A stretch of DNA of 64,000 nt from Trichococcus sp. K1Tr (GCF_028309625.1 NZ_JAQMHR010000004.1:1-64000); one strand, 5' to 3'; shown: positions 38,998 to 47,812, counted from the stretch's first letter. Notes: generated from the letters alone by a model not told the origin. Numbers and translations: made by a program.

Positions 38998-39064
38998 AAT
39001 ATAGCACATCATCTCTCATTATTCCAAACGTTTTTGGGAACATATGGCATTTTCGTTCGGAAAT
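38998..39064 (-). promoter_or_regulatory. purE promoter and PurBox
   Basis: Minus strand TTGGAA (39022-39027), 18 bases, TATATT (38998-39003) lies about 35 bases before purE. Just upstream, ATTTCCGAACGAA (39052-39064) is two bases off the PurBox consensus. The remainder of the gap to treR (39065-39343) is AT-rich; I see no confident promoter for treR or other gene there. Confidence 0.55.
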
Positions 39065-39343
39065 AATCTGTTTTGATTCCATTCCGGACAACCGATGGCC
39101 GCATTTCACATTAAAAAAACCCCTGTTTTTTTATTCAAAAATCAACCCTTCCCCACCATAAATGGCAATAATATGATAAAATGATGATATGCAAACCCTT
39201 CCAATTTAAAAAATTACTGATTTCCTTTTTATTTCTGTTCTTATCCTATAGAATAAAATGGAATAATATTATTAAACATGATTTTTTCAACTTACTTATT
39301 TAATTTGCAACAAACCCATCTGCTCACAGGAGGAACGATGATC

Positions 39344-40060
39344 ATGAATAAATTCTTCGATATCTATATGGATTTGAGAAAAAAAATTGAGCATGCAGAA
39401 TTCGAAACCGGATCCCTGTTGCCCAGCGAAAAGACCCTGTCGGACCATTATAAGGTTTCACGGGAAACGATCAGAAAGGCTTTGGCGCTATTGCTGGAAG
39501 GTGGCTATATCCAGAAGAAGCAGGGCAAAGGTTCGATCGTGCTGGACATCAGACGGTTCAATTTCCCCGTTTCCGGGCTGACCAGTTTCAAAGAGCTGCA
39601 GGATTCCCAACAAATCCCGAATGAAACGATCGTCATCAAGAACAAGCTCGAGATCATTCCGGAATTCCTGGCTGATGATCTGAAAGTGGATCCCGGCCGC
39701 GAAGTGATTTCCCTTATCCGGTTGCGCAAGATTGCCGGGGAAGTCGTCATCATGGATAAAGACTACATCTTCCATGACATCATCGAACAAATCCCTTCCG
39801 AGGCTGCCGAAAATTCCATCTACGCGTACTTGGAGAATGAATTGGGCCTGAATATCGCTTATGCCAAAAAGGAATTCGTCGTAGAGGCGGCGACTCGGGA
39901 AGATCACAAGCTGATGGATCTGAAGGATGACACACACGTCGTCGTCGTCAAGAGTGAAGTCTATCTGGAAGACACCCGTCTGTTCCAGTACACAGAGTCG
40001 CGCCATCGTCTGGACCGCTTCCGCTTCGTCGAGTTCGCCCGCAGAAAACACAGCCTATAA
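39344..40060 (+). CDS. treR: trehalose operon repressor TreR (GntR family)
   Basis: Represses trehalose genes and is released by trehalose-6-phosphate. N-terminal winged helix (LLPSEKTLSDHYKVSRETIRKALALL), then a UTRA effector domain with FPVSGLTSFKELQ and DTRLFQYTESRHRLDRFRFVEFARR, very close to Bacillus TreR; 238 residues is also the Bacillus length. GGAGG lies about ten bases before the ATG at 39344 (an ATG two codons earlier is possible). It is 3 kb from treA-treP, which carry matching operators. Confidence 0.92.
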   Translation: MNKFFDIYMDLRKKIEHAEFETGSLLPSEKTLSDHYKVSRETIRKALALLLEGGYIQKKQGKGSIVLDIRRFNFPVSGLTSFKELQDSQQIPNETIVIKNKLEIIPEFLADDLKVDPGREVISLIRLRKIAGEVVIMDKDYIFHDIIEQIPSEAAENSIYAYLENELGLNIAYAKKEFVVEAATREDHKLMDLKDDTHVVVVKSEVYLEDTRLFQYTESRHRLDRFRFVEFARRKHSL

Positions 40061-40096
40061 AAAAAGATGAAGCCAAACCGGCTTCATCTTTTTTTT
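40058..40096. terminator. bidirectional terminator between treR and the GerMN gene
   Basis: Hairpin AAAGATGAAGCC/GGCTTCATCTTT with an AAACC loop, followed by T runs on both strands. It serves the two converging genes. Confidence 0.92.
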
Positions 40097-40113
40097 GCTA
40101 ATGTAAGAGTTGG

Positions 40114-41244
40114 TCACTCGTTGACATTCGTATAATCAACGGTGAAATAGGCACCCTCGGCCATCAGGATATGGCCTGATTCATATGGGTTCCCGGCCAC
40201 GGTCAGGTAGACTTCCTGGACACCATAATATTCCCCGATTGTATTGACGACTGCCTGCAAAATCAGGGATTCAGCCGATGTCCCGGCATTCATCTCAGAA
40301 ACGAATTCCTGCGAGAAGTCCACATAGACACGCCCGTCGTCACTCAAAGACAAGCTGTTGATGGAGACATTCGGTCCGATCAGACTTCCTCCTGGTGCAT
40401 CCGGCACGTTCTTCAACGCCTCCGCCAGAATGGTGCGGGTAATGTCATTGGTCGCATAGGATAAGGCAACACTTGTTGCATCCAATCCCATCAGATCGCT
40501 GTCCGGATAGAAAACGTGCAACTGTTGCGTTTCCGGAACGTTCTCGTTGCGGGCTTCCAGACTGGAAGAGACACTCATATCATCCCCAAGATCCGTGACC
40601 CGTTTCACCAAGCCCATATCCTTTACGTAGTAATCCTTGGTAGTGGAGGCTTCATAAGTCGTCGTCACTTCAAGCGCTTCGAAATTGCCCATCGGTGTTT
40701 CAATCTGGGCAGTCAGATTCGTGATTTCGGAAGGGACTCCGCTCGCATTCATCCAACTGTTTCCGACTTCCAAAGGCTCCTTCAACAGAATATCCAACTG
40801 GTTTGCCGCATCGCCGCTTGCTGTTTTTTCAAGCATATTTTCCCTGAAGTAGGTCTCCGGACGCGTGAATACTTCCCTGAGTTCCCCGTCAGCGAGTTCC
40901 AATACCGTCACGATTTGAGTGCCGCCGTTGTTGGAAGTGATCTGCATCCGGTTGCCTTCGATGTATTGTGGGTAGACCGTGAAAGAGGCGTACTCATTCC
41001 CTTCACCCAAATATTTTGTGAATACGGATGCGCTGAACGGATAATAAGCCTCGATTGTCGCTGCGTCTACAGGTTCGGAAGAGGACGAAGAAGCCGATCC
41101 GCTGTCTGTCGAACTGGACATGGAAGAGGACACACTGCTGACAGCCGAAGAATCGGATGAGGAATCGGATCCTCCAAAGAGACTGCAAGAAGCTAATAGG
41201 GGCACCAATAACGCTACCATCAGGTTCGAAACTTTCTTTCTCAT
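40114..41244 (-). CDS. GerMN-domain lipoprotein
   Basis: Secreted lipoprotein (lipobox LLASC, Cys20) followed by a Ser-rich linker. The middle part (about 60-230) is a beta-rich domain of unknown role. The C-terminal 140 residues match the GerMN fold (VSINSLSLSDDGRVYVDFSQEF and ALKNVPDAP), seen in Bacillus GerM and other surface proteins. Function in a non-sporulating organism is unknown; a cell-wall role is plausible. An extended -10 (TGATATAAT, 41278-41283) is visible upstream. Confidence 0.82.
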   Translation of the reverse strand: MRKKVSNLMVALLVPLLASCSLFGGSDSSSDSSAVSSVSSSMSSSTDSGSASSSSSEPVDAATIEAYYPFSASVFTKYLGEGNEYASFTVYPQYIEGNRMQITSNNGGTQIVTVLELADGELREVFTRPETYFRENMLEKTASGDAANQLDILLKEPLEVGNSWMNASGVPSEITNLTAQIETPMGNFEALEVTTTYEASTTKDYYVKDMGLVKRVTDLGDDMSVSSSLEARNENVPETQQLHVFYPDSDLMGLDATSVALSYATNDITRTILAEALKNVPDAPGGSLIGPNVSINSLSLSDDGRVYVDFSQEFVSEMNAGTSAESLILQAVVNTIGEYYGVQEVYLTVAGNPYESGHILMAEGAYFTVDYTNVNE

Positions 41245-41426
41245 ATTTTTTTCCCACCTTCTGCCTTAGTTGTCTTCATTATATCACAACCGCTTTCTAA
41301 GGCATTGCCCTAACTATCGCTGCAACGCACGAATGCTGTGGCACTAAGCAACTCCTTTCAAGTATAATGAAGCCAGCACGAAACTAAACGAAATATTTCA
41401 CAATTTAAAATAGAGGTGGAAAACTT

Positions 41427-42935
41427 ATGAAAGAAATCAGTTTGAACGATACAGTCTATAATCTGGTGAAGCAGTACCCTGAAATCAGGGAAGTCATCAT
41501 CAGCCTAGGCTTCGAACCCTTGCGCAGCGACAAGATGCTGAATACCGCCGGCCGGATCATGACCATCGGGAAGGCTCTCAAACGCAACGATGTGCCGGAG
41601 GAGACATTCGTCGAAATGCTGGCAAACAACGGCTTCAGCGTGAAGGAATTGGCGCCGTCACCGGCAGCAGTTGCTCCAAGCGAACCGGCAGAGCCCGCCG
41701 CTCCAACCGGGGGAATTGCCCGCATGGGTTCAGCGGAATTCCAGGAGCGCCAGGACATCCTGCAGAGCCTTATCCTGCGCTTGCATAAAGGAGAGGACTG
41801 GGATGCGGTGCAAGCCGACTTCAAGAAACATTTCACGGGCGTCAGCGCCTACGAGATTTCCGTCATGGAGCAAGGCTTGATGGGCAAAGGGATAGACGCC
41901 GAAGACATCCAACGCCTCTGCAACGTGCATGCATCGCTCTTCGGCGGATCCATCGAAGCGGTTTACACCACTTCAGCGGAACAGCAGCATGCCGGGCATC
42001 CGATCCAAGTTATGAAACTTGAAAATTTGGCCATCGAAAACACGCTGGAAAAGGTCAGCAAATTACTGGCCGTCTACCTTGAAACGCAGGAACCGAGCCT
42101 GAAGGCAGGCATCCAGAAACAATTGGCGTTGCTCGGCGAATTCGACAAGCATTACGCCCGCAAGGAATACGCCATCTTCCCGATCATGGAGAACAAAGGC
42201 ATCACTGCACCGCCGAAAGTCATGTGGGGTGTCGATGACGATATCCGCGCCATGTATAAGGCCTTCAAAACCCTTCTGCAAAACGAGGACTTCACTGCGA
42301 TTCCCAAAGCATTCTCCGACCTGAAATACGAAATGACGGAGATGATCACGAAGGAAGAAGACATCCTCCTGCCGATGATCATCGACATCTTCAATGAGGA
42401 CCACTGGCTGCAGATCGCCAAGGAGTCCGAAGAGATCGGCTACTGCATCGTCAAACCGGAAGCAAAATGGGTGCCGGAACGTTCCATTCCCGAGGATGTT
42501 TCACATGAAACACTGACGACTGAAGCGAATCCTTACATCAATTTTCAAACCGGACACCTGACGCCGCATCAATTGGAAAAGATGCTGAACAACATCCCTT
42601 TGGAATTGACTTTTGTGGATGCGGACAACATCGTGCGCTACTACAATGACAACGGCGAAGAAAAATTCTTCAAGCGCACCAGCAGCGCAATCGGCCGCGA
42701 TGTCATGAACTGCCATCCGCCGAAGAGCCTGCCGATCGTCACAAAGCTGCTCGCCGACCTGAAATCGGGCGCGAAAGAAAGCGAATCGATGTGGTTCCGC
42801 GCGATGGGTAAATTCATCCTGGTCACCTACCGCGCCGTCAGGGATGACGACGGCAGCTATATGGGGACTCTTGAATACGTGCAGGACATCCAACCGATCA
42901 TCGATCTTGACGGCGAGAAGCGGACACTTTCCTAA
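41427..42935 (+). CDS. DUF438/hemerythrin/PAS-domain protein
   Basis: 502-residue cytoplasmic multi-domain protein. Residues 1-75 resemble the DUF1858 helical domain (LVKQYPEIREVIISLGFEPL); a Pro/Ala-rich linker follows (about 77-97); 100-180 match DUF438; 190-335 form a hemerythrin-like HHE bundle (GEFDKHYARKEYAIFPIMENKG); 375-495 form a PAS-like domain (LELTFVDADNIVRYYNDNGEE and ESMWFRAMGKFILVTYRAV). These families are linked to oxygen, NO or redox sensing, but no output domain is visible. A parS-like sequence lies inside the gene at 42497. A TATAAT (41363-41368) precedes it. Confidence 0.85.
   Translation: MKEISLNDTVYNLVKQYPEIREVIISLGFEPLRSDKMLNTAGRIMTIGKALKRNDVPEETFVEMLANNGFSVKELAPSPAAVAPSEPAEPAAPTGGIARMGSAEFQERQDILQSLILRLHKGEDWDAVQADFKKHFTGVSAYEISVMEQGLMGKGIDAEDIQRLCNVHASLFGGSIEAVYTTSAEQQHAGHPIQVMKLENLAIENTLEKVSKLLAVYLETQEPSLKAGIQKQLALLGEFDKHYARKEYAIFPIMENKGITAPPKVMWGVDDDIRAMYKAFKTLLQNEDFTAIPKAFSDLKYEMTEMITKEEDILLPMIIDIFNEDHWLQIAKESEEIGYCIVKPEAKWVPERSIPEDVSHETLTTEANPYINFQTGHLTPHQLEKMLNNIPLELTFVDADNIVRYYNDNGEEKFFKRTSSAIGRDVMNCHPPKSLPIVTKLLADLKSGAKESESMWFRAMGKFILVTYRAVRDDDGSYMGTLEYVQDIQPIIDLDGEKRTLS
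42497..42512. promoter_or_regulatory. parS-like site inside the DUF438 gene
   Basis: TGTTTCACATGAAACA differs by one central base from the parS consensus TGTTTCACGTGAAACA. Some functional Firmicutes parS sites carry single changes and lie within genes, so ParB may bind here, about 8 kb left of oriC. Confidence 0.55.
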
Positions 42936-42974
42936 GCCGCCGTCCCGGAAAGGATTGCCGAAATAAACAAATGC

Positions 42975-43002
42975 AAGCTGTCTCTTTTGAGGCAGCTTTT
43001 TT
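42975..43002 (+). terminator. terminator of the DUF438 gene
   Basis: Plus-strand hairpin AAGCTGTCTC/GAGGCAGCTT with a TTTT loop and trailing T run. Confidence 0.85.
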
Positions 43003-43241
43003 CGGCGGCAAGGAACTTTCTGTCTGTGTGTCAGCCGCTCGCTCTTCATTCGCCTGAATCTTCCCCCCTCCTCCGGCGAGCAGAGGCCCCGCCGGAGTTC
43101 GCCCAACATTCTCTCCTGTCAGCTCCGGCGAGGGCAGCTTCGCCTGAGGACACGCCACTGACCATCAGTGTGTTCCGGTGACCGCACGCTTCGCCGGAAG
43201 TCAGGTCAGCTGCTGCACCTCATCTCCGACGAGCACACCCC
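43003..43241. repeat. GC-rich intergenic stretch with CTCCGGCGAG repeats
   Basis: CTCCGGCGAG occurs at 43071 and 43123 and a variant CTCCGACGAG near 43224; CGCCGGAG (43090-43097) pairs with the first copy, and related CTTCGCC words recur at 43048-43190. The composition is unlike nearby intergenic DNA and there is no convincing coding frame. Confidence 0.5.
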
Positions 43242-43244
43242 ACC

Positions 43245-43288
43245 CAAAAAGAAGGGCCATCCCCCAAAAAAAGGAGACGGCCTTTCTT
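43245..43288 (-). terminator. treA terminator
   Basis: Minus-strand imperfect hairpin GAAAGGCCGTCTCC/GGGGGATGGCCCTTC with a T-rich loop, followed by TTTTT. It lies just past the treA stop. Confidence 0.78.
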
Positions 43289-43293
43289 GCTGT

Positions 43294-44949
43294 TTATTTG
43301 GTTATCCTGAAAGCGATGGTTTCGTACGGCTTCAGCGTGAAGGATGGCATAAGCTGTCTTTCACCGTAGTTGCCGGCCAGGAAACTGCTGACCTTGTTTG
43401 CCCATTCTTCCGGTACGCTGATCGTGTACTCGCCGGCATAGAAATGATTCAGGACAAGCACTTTTTCCTGCTCGTTCTCCCTGATGTAGGCGAACACTTC
43501 CGGATCGTCAAACAGGATACCCTCGTAGGAACCGTCCACAATGACTGCATGCTCTTTGCGGATACGGATCAACGCTTGGTAGTAACGGAAAATTTTGCCC
43601 TCAGCGAGTTCTTTTTCGACGTTCACTTCCGGATAATTGGCCGCGACCTGTAGCCAAGGTTCGCCGGTCGTAAAGCCTGCGTGCGGGCTGCTGTCCCATT
43701 GCATCGGCGTCCGGCTGTTGTCGCGGGATTTTTGCTTGATGATGCGCATGGCCTCCTGATGCGTCAACCCGGCAAGTTTCAGATCGCGGTAGGCATTGTG
43801 CGACTCGATATCGCGATAAACGCTGATGTCGTCATAATCTGGATTCGTCATGCCGATTTCCTCGCCCTGATAGATGTAAGGCGTGCCCCGCAACAGATGA
43901 ATCGTTTGCGCCAGCATGGAGGCTGTTTCGAAAGGATAACGGATCGGATCGCCGAAGCGGCTGTTGGCGCGCGGCTGATCATGATTGTTCCAGAACAGCG
44001 CATTCCAGCCTTTCCCGTCCGACATTCCTGCCTGCCACTCATTCAAAATCCGCTTCAGTTCAAGAAAATCAAAGGGATGATCCGTCCATTTTTCACCATC
44101 TTTGTAGTCGACCTTCAGATGGTGGAAGCTGAAGATCATCGACAATTCGTTCCTGTCCGGATTCGAATAAAGGATTCCGTTTTCGACAGTGGTCGAAGAC
44201 ATCTCACCGACCGTGATGATATCCTCCAGCGTGCCGAATGATGCCTGGTTCAGCTCATGGATATAGTCATGGACGATCGGACGATCCGTGTAGAGGCTCT
44301 TTTCGTTGCTTCCTTCACTGTCGACCAACGCGACATCCTTGCCGATGAGATTCAATACATCGAAGCGGAAACCCTTGATGCCCTTTTCCAACCAAAAATT
44401 GACGACTTTCTGCAGTTCCTGCCGCACTTTCGGGTTGCGCCAGTTCAGATCCGCTTGCGTGACATCAAACAGATGCAGATAGTACTTGCCGGTGTCCCCG
44501 AATGGCGCCCACGCCTCCCCGCCGAATTTCGAACTCCAATTGGTCGGCAGGCTGCCGTCTGCTTTCGGATCGCGGATGATGTAATAATCCTGGTACTCTT
44601 CGTCACCGGCCAATGCTTTCTGGAACCACTCATGCGTGATCGACGTATGGTTGAATACCATGTCGAACATGATTTCGATGCCATGCTGCTTCAGCTTCCG
44701 GATCAGTTCTTCAAAGTCTGCCATCGTGCCGAAAACAGGATCGATGGCATAATAATCAGTGATGTCATACCCGTTGTCCATTTGCGGGGATACGAAGATC
44801 GGATTCATCCAGATCATATCGATGCCCAGTTCCGCCAAATAAGCCACTTTGCTGATGATCCCTTGGATATCACCGATGCCGTTGCCGTCGGAGTCCTTGA
44901 ATGATTTTGGATAAAGCTGATAGATCACTTTTTTTTGAAAGTCTTTCAT
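43294..44949 (-). CDS. treA: trehalose-6-phosphate hydrolase (GH13)
   Basis: Splits imported trehalose-6-phosphate into glucose and glucose-6-phosphate. GH13 (beta/alpha)8 enzyme of 551 residues with predicted nucleophile Asp197 (GFRFDVLN), acid/base Glu249 (TVGEMSS) and transition-state Asp324 (NNHDQPR), plus the usual Ca/substrate block DMVFNHTS. Assignment over other oligo-1,6-glucosidase-type enzymes rests on the adjacent trehalose PTS gene and TreR. ATG at 44949 follows AGGAGG. A hairpin separates it from treP. Confidence 0.92.
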   Translation of the reverse strand: MKDFQKKVIYQLYPKSFKDSDGNGIGDIQGIISKVAYLAELGIDMIWMNPIFVSPQMDNGYDITDYYAIDPVFGTMADFEELIRKLKQHGIEIMFDMVFNHTSITHEWFQKALAGDEEYQDYYIIRDPKADGSLPTNWSSKFGGEAWAPFGDTGKYYLHLFDVTQADLNWRNPKVRQELQKVVNFWLEKGIKGFRFDVLNLIGKDVALVDSEGSNEKSLYTDRPIVHDYIHELNQASFGTLEDIITVGEMSSTTVENGILYSNPDRNELSMIFSFHHLKVDYKDGEKWTDHPFDFLELKRILNEWQAGMSDGKGWNALFWNNHDQPRANSRFGDPIRYPFETASMLAQTIHLLRGTPYIYQGEEIGMTNPDYDDISVYRDIESHNAYRDLKLAGLTHQEAMRIIKQKSRDNSRTPMQWDSSPHAGFTTGEPWLQVAANYPEVNVEKELAEGKIFRYYQALIRIRKEHAVIVDGSYEGILFDDPEVFAYIRENEQEKVLVLNHFYAGEYTISVPEEWANKVSSFLAGNYGERQLMPSFTLKPYETIAFRITK

Positions 44950-44977
44950 TGTAAAGCCTCCTGTCTTTTCACTATGA

Positions 44978-45017
44978 CTGAAGGCAAAAAGCTTCACTAA
45001 CAGCTTTTTGCCTTCAG
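44978..45017 (-). other. perfect hairpin between treP and treA
   Basis: Sixteen-base perfect arms CTGAAGGCAAAAAGCT (44978-44993) and AGCTTTTTGCCTTCAG (45002-45017) with an 8-base loop. No T run follows on the minus strand, so it probably stabilises or processes the mRNA, or causes partial termination, setting different levels of the two proteins. Confidence 0.75.
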
Positions 45018-45028
45018 TAATTCACTTT

Positions 45029-46474
45029 TTATTTTTGAGTTTGGATAACCGGTGCGTCCTCGACTTCGCCTTTAGGAGCGAAAAGTTGTTTCTTGTCGAA
45101 TACAATCGTCAACAGGAACGGCACGACGATCGCGATGGCCATACATACGATGAACATTGCCATCGAATCGGTCTGGATGCTGAGGAAACCGGGAATCCCG
45201 CCGACTCCGATACTGTTCGCCATGACGTTGAAGGTCGTAGCCACCAAACCGGCGATCCCGGATCCGATCATCGCTGCAACGAACGGATAGATGTATTTGA
45301 TGTTGATGCCGAACATGGCCGGCTCGGTTACGCCCAAGTAGCAGGAGATGGCGGCCGGGATGGAAACCTGTTCCTCTTTTTCATTCCCTCTGTGCAGGAA
45401 GATGATCGCCATAACGGCCGATCCTTGTGCGATATTCGAAAGGGCGATCATCGGCCACAGGTTCGTGCCACCGAAATCGGCGATCAGCTGCAAGTCGATG
45501 GCATTGGACATATGGTGAAGCCCCGTGATGACGAGCGGCGAATACAGCGTACCGAAGAACAGACCGAACAGCCATCTGAAGTCCCCTGTCAATCCGGCAT
45601 AGACGACTTCGGAAACCCATTGGCCGATTGTCCAACCGATAGGCCCCAGCACGGTATGCGCGATGATGACAGTAGGAACCAAGGCCAACAATGGAACAAC
45701 AATCATCGAAATGTACTGCGGAATCCATTTACGCAGCCAAATTTCCAAGTAGGCCAACACAAACCCAGCCAACATGGCCGGAATGACTTGCGCTTGATAG
45801 CCGATTTTGTTGATTGTGAAAGCACCGAAATCCCAGAATGGAATCTGTTCCGCCCCGGCGACACCATAGGCATTCAATAATTGCGGTGATACCAATGTAA
45901 TCCCGAGAACGATACCCAGAATTTGCGTAGTGCCCATTTTTTTCGTGATGCTCCAAGTGATGCCGACTGGCAAGAAGTGGAAAATCGCTTCACCGATCAG
46001 CCAAAGGAAATCATTGACGCCTGTCCAGAACTGAGAATTGGAAACGATCGTGCCGTTGGCGAAATTGATCCCTTCAAGTACGTTTCGGAACCCTAGGATA
46101 AGACCCCCTACTACGATGGCCGGAATCAGCGGCGTAAAGATTTCCGCTAACACAGCCATGGCCCGCTGCACGACATTCTGATTCTGCTTGGCTGCCGCTT
46201 TTGCTTCATCCTTCGAGACGCCCTCTTTACCGGATACCTTCGCGAACTCGTTATAAAATTGTGGCACTTCATTACCGATGATGACCTGAAATTGTCCTGC
46301 TTGGGTGAAGGTTCCTTTTACTGCGGGTATGTCTTCGATTTTCTTGATGTTGGCGGCAGCCGGATCATTCAGAACGAAACGCATCCGAGTGGCACAGTGA
46401 CTGACTGCAGAAATATTATCGGGGCCTCCGATATGTTCCAGCAAATCTTTTGCATCTTTGTTGAAATCTACCAT
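45029..46474 (-). CDS. treP: PTS trehalose-specific EIIBC component
   Basis: Membrane transporter that imports trehalose while phosphorylating it. The N-terminal EIIB domain has the phospho-Cys27 in AVSHCATRMRFVLND. The EIIC part (about 100-460) has roughly ten hydrophobic segments, with the GHxxN-region block SCYLGVTEPAMFGINIKYIYPF. No EIIA domain is fused, so a glucose-type EIIA from elsewhere is needed. First gene of the treP-treA operon, with two TreR operators and a cre-like site upstream. Confidence 0.94.
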   Translation of the reverse strand: MVDFNKDAKDLLEHIGGPDNISAVSHCATRMRFVLNDPAAANIKKIEDIPAVKGTFTQAGQFQVIIGNEVPQFYNEFAKVSGKEGVSKDEAKAAAKQNQNVVQRAMAVLAEIFTPLIPAIVVGGLILGFRNVLEGINFANGTIVSNSQFWTGVNDFLWLIGEAIFHFLPVGITWSITKKMGTTQILGIVLGITLVSPQLLNAYGVAGAEQIPFWDFGAFTINKIGYQAQVIPAMLAGFVLAYLEIWLRKWIPQYISMIVVPLLALVPTVIIAHTVLGPIGWTIGQWVSEVVYAGLTGDFRWLFGLFFGTLYSPLVITGLHHMSNAIDLQLIADFGGTNLWPMIALSNIAQGSAVMAIIFLHRGNEKEEQVSIPAAISCYLGVTEPAMFGINIKYIYPFVAAMIGSGIAGLVATTFNVMANSIGVGGIPGFLSIQTDSMAMFIVCMAIAIVVPFLLTIVFDKKQLFAPKGEVEDAPVIQTQK

Positions 46475-46490
46475 TTTTTCTCCTCCTAAA

Positions 46491-46587
46491 CTTGTATATA
46501 CATGTTCCTGACATTTCTATTTTACCGCGAAAAATTTTATATTGCAAACGTTTTCCATCTGCTGTATTTTTACTTGTATAGACAAGT
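46491..46587 (-). promoter_or_regulatory. tre promoter with two TreR operators and a cre-like site
   Basis: The minus-strand promoter is TTGCAA (46542-46547), 17 bases, TAAAAT (46519-46524). CTTGTATATACATG (46491-46504) and ACTTGTATAGACAAGT (46572-46587) are palindromes like the Bacillus tre operator, one on each side of the promoter. A catabolite-control site TGCAAACGTTTTCC (46543-46556, one mismatch) overlaps the -35. Expression should need trehalose and absence of preferred sugar. Confidence 0.85.
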
Positions 46588-46637
46588 TGCCCATTTTCCG
46601 TATTTTATGAAGCGTTAACAAGCTGGACAACACCCTT

Positions 46638-46689
46638 AAAAAAAAACGACAAAAGAATCGGATGGTGCCTGATTCCTTGCCGTTTTTTG
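46638..46689 (-). terminator. terminator after the YhdH-family gene
   Basis: Minus-strand hairpin AAAACGGCAAGGAATC/GATTCTTTTGTCGTTTT followed by a T run. Confidence 0.85.
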
Positions 46690-46704
46690 ATTATGCCAAG
46701 CCGA

Positions 46705-47712
46705 TCATATTCCTTGTTTCACTTTCACCAACGTACGCCCATGCATCTTTCCGTCCATGATTTTCCCGAAAGCCGCTGGTAAATCTTCCAGCGTGATTTC
46801 CTGTTCGACCAGCAAATCAAGATTTTCCGGCTTCAGATCGCTTGCCATACGCCCCCAAAGCTTGATGCGTTCAGCGTAAGGATGGTTCACTGAATCGATC
46901 CCCACAAGTTTGACGCCCCTCAGGATAAACGGCAGCACGGTCGCTTCGAATGCGATTCCGCCGGCATTTCCGCTCAAAGCCAGACAGCCGCCGTAATGCA
47001 GCTGCGCCAGCAAATCAGGCAGCAGCGGACCGCCGACAGGATCGACGATCGCCGCCCAACGTTGCTGTGCCAATGGCCGCTTCTTCTCCAGCGCCACTTC
47101 ATCAGGATGGAGAACCGCTTCAGCACCGAGTCCCTTCAGGTAATCCATGCAGTCCGCTTTTTTGCGGGACACAGCTTCGACCGTATACCCTAGACGCTTC
47201 AACATAGCGATCGCCATGCCGCCGACACCGCCGGAAGCCCCTGTCACCAAAACACTCCCCGTTTGCAGCTGGATGCCTTGCTTCTCCAAGGCATCCACTG
47301 ATTCCGCCGCTGTGTACCCGGCCGTTCCGATGATCATCGCTTCCTTCAGGCTCAACCCTTCCGGCAACGGAACGACCCAGGCTGCAGGGACCCGGGCATA
47401 TTGGCTGAATCCGCCGAAATGACTCACACCTAAACCGTAGCCAGTCACGATCACCTTATCCCCTGCCTGGAAAGTTGGATCGAGCGATTCCACAACCACG
47501 CCGCTCAGATCAATCCCCAAAATAATAGGATAGTTGCGGATGACCCCGCTTTTCGGATTGGTTCCGGCCAGCCCGTCCTTGTAGTTGACGCTCGAATAGT
47601 GCACTTCGATCAGCACCTCCCCATCAGGCAAGTCCTCTTTGTTGAATGTTCTGACGCTAGTTTCCACTTTCGCATCTATATTTTCCGCCCATAAAGCCTT
47701 GAACTCTTCCAT
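46705..47712 (-). CDS. YhdH/YhfP-family quinone oxidoreductase
   Basis: 335-residue MDR-superfamily reductase. N-terminal catalytic domain has YSSVNYKDGLAG and PIILGIDLSGVVVES; the NADPH-binding motif is VTGASGGVGGMAIAMLKRLGY. The group includes acrylyl-CoA reductase AcuI and NADPH:quinone reductases; the physiological substrate here cannot be told from sequence. No zinc-ligand cysteines. The ATG at 47712 follows GAGGGGAATGG; the 33 upstream codons are not MDR-like. A single-gene unit with its own terminator. Confidence 0.88.
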   Translation of the reverse strand: MEEFKALWAENIDAKVETSVRTFNKEDLPDGEVLIEVHYSSVNYKDGLAGTNPKSGVIRNYPIILGIDLSGVVVESLDPTFQAGDKVIVTGYGLGVSHFGGFSQYARVPAAWVVPLPEGLSLKEAMIIGTAGYTAAESVDALEKQGIQLQTGSVLVTGASGGVGGMAIAMLKRLGYTVEAVSRKKADCMDYLKGLGAEAVLHPDEVALEKKRPLAQQRWAAIVDPVGGPLLPDLLAQLHYGGCLALSGNAGGIAFEATVLPFILRGVKLVGIDSVNHPYAERIKLWGRMASDLKPENLDLLVEQEITLEDLPAAFGKIMDGKMHGRTLVKVKQGI

Positions 47713-47812
47713 AAGCCATTCCCCTCTTTTCTGCTTGTATTTTCTTAAGTTTAGTCCATCTTCCCATAATTTGCGACCTCTTCCCCGCAACCCACAGGAA
47801 AAAAGAGCCAAA

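Noticed and set aside
39012-39343. Purine riboswitch before purE
   Set aside because: The conserved purine-aptamer loops are not present; a PurBox-like site explains control.
43021-43241. CRISPR array in the repeated GC-rich gap
   Set aside because: Repeats are only ten bases, irregularly spaced and imperfect, and no cas genes are nearby.
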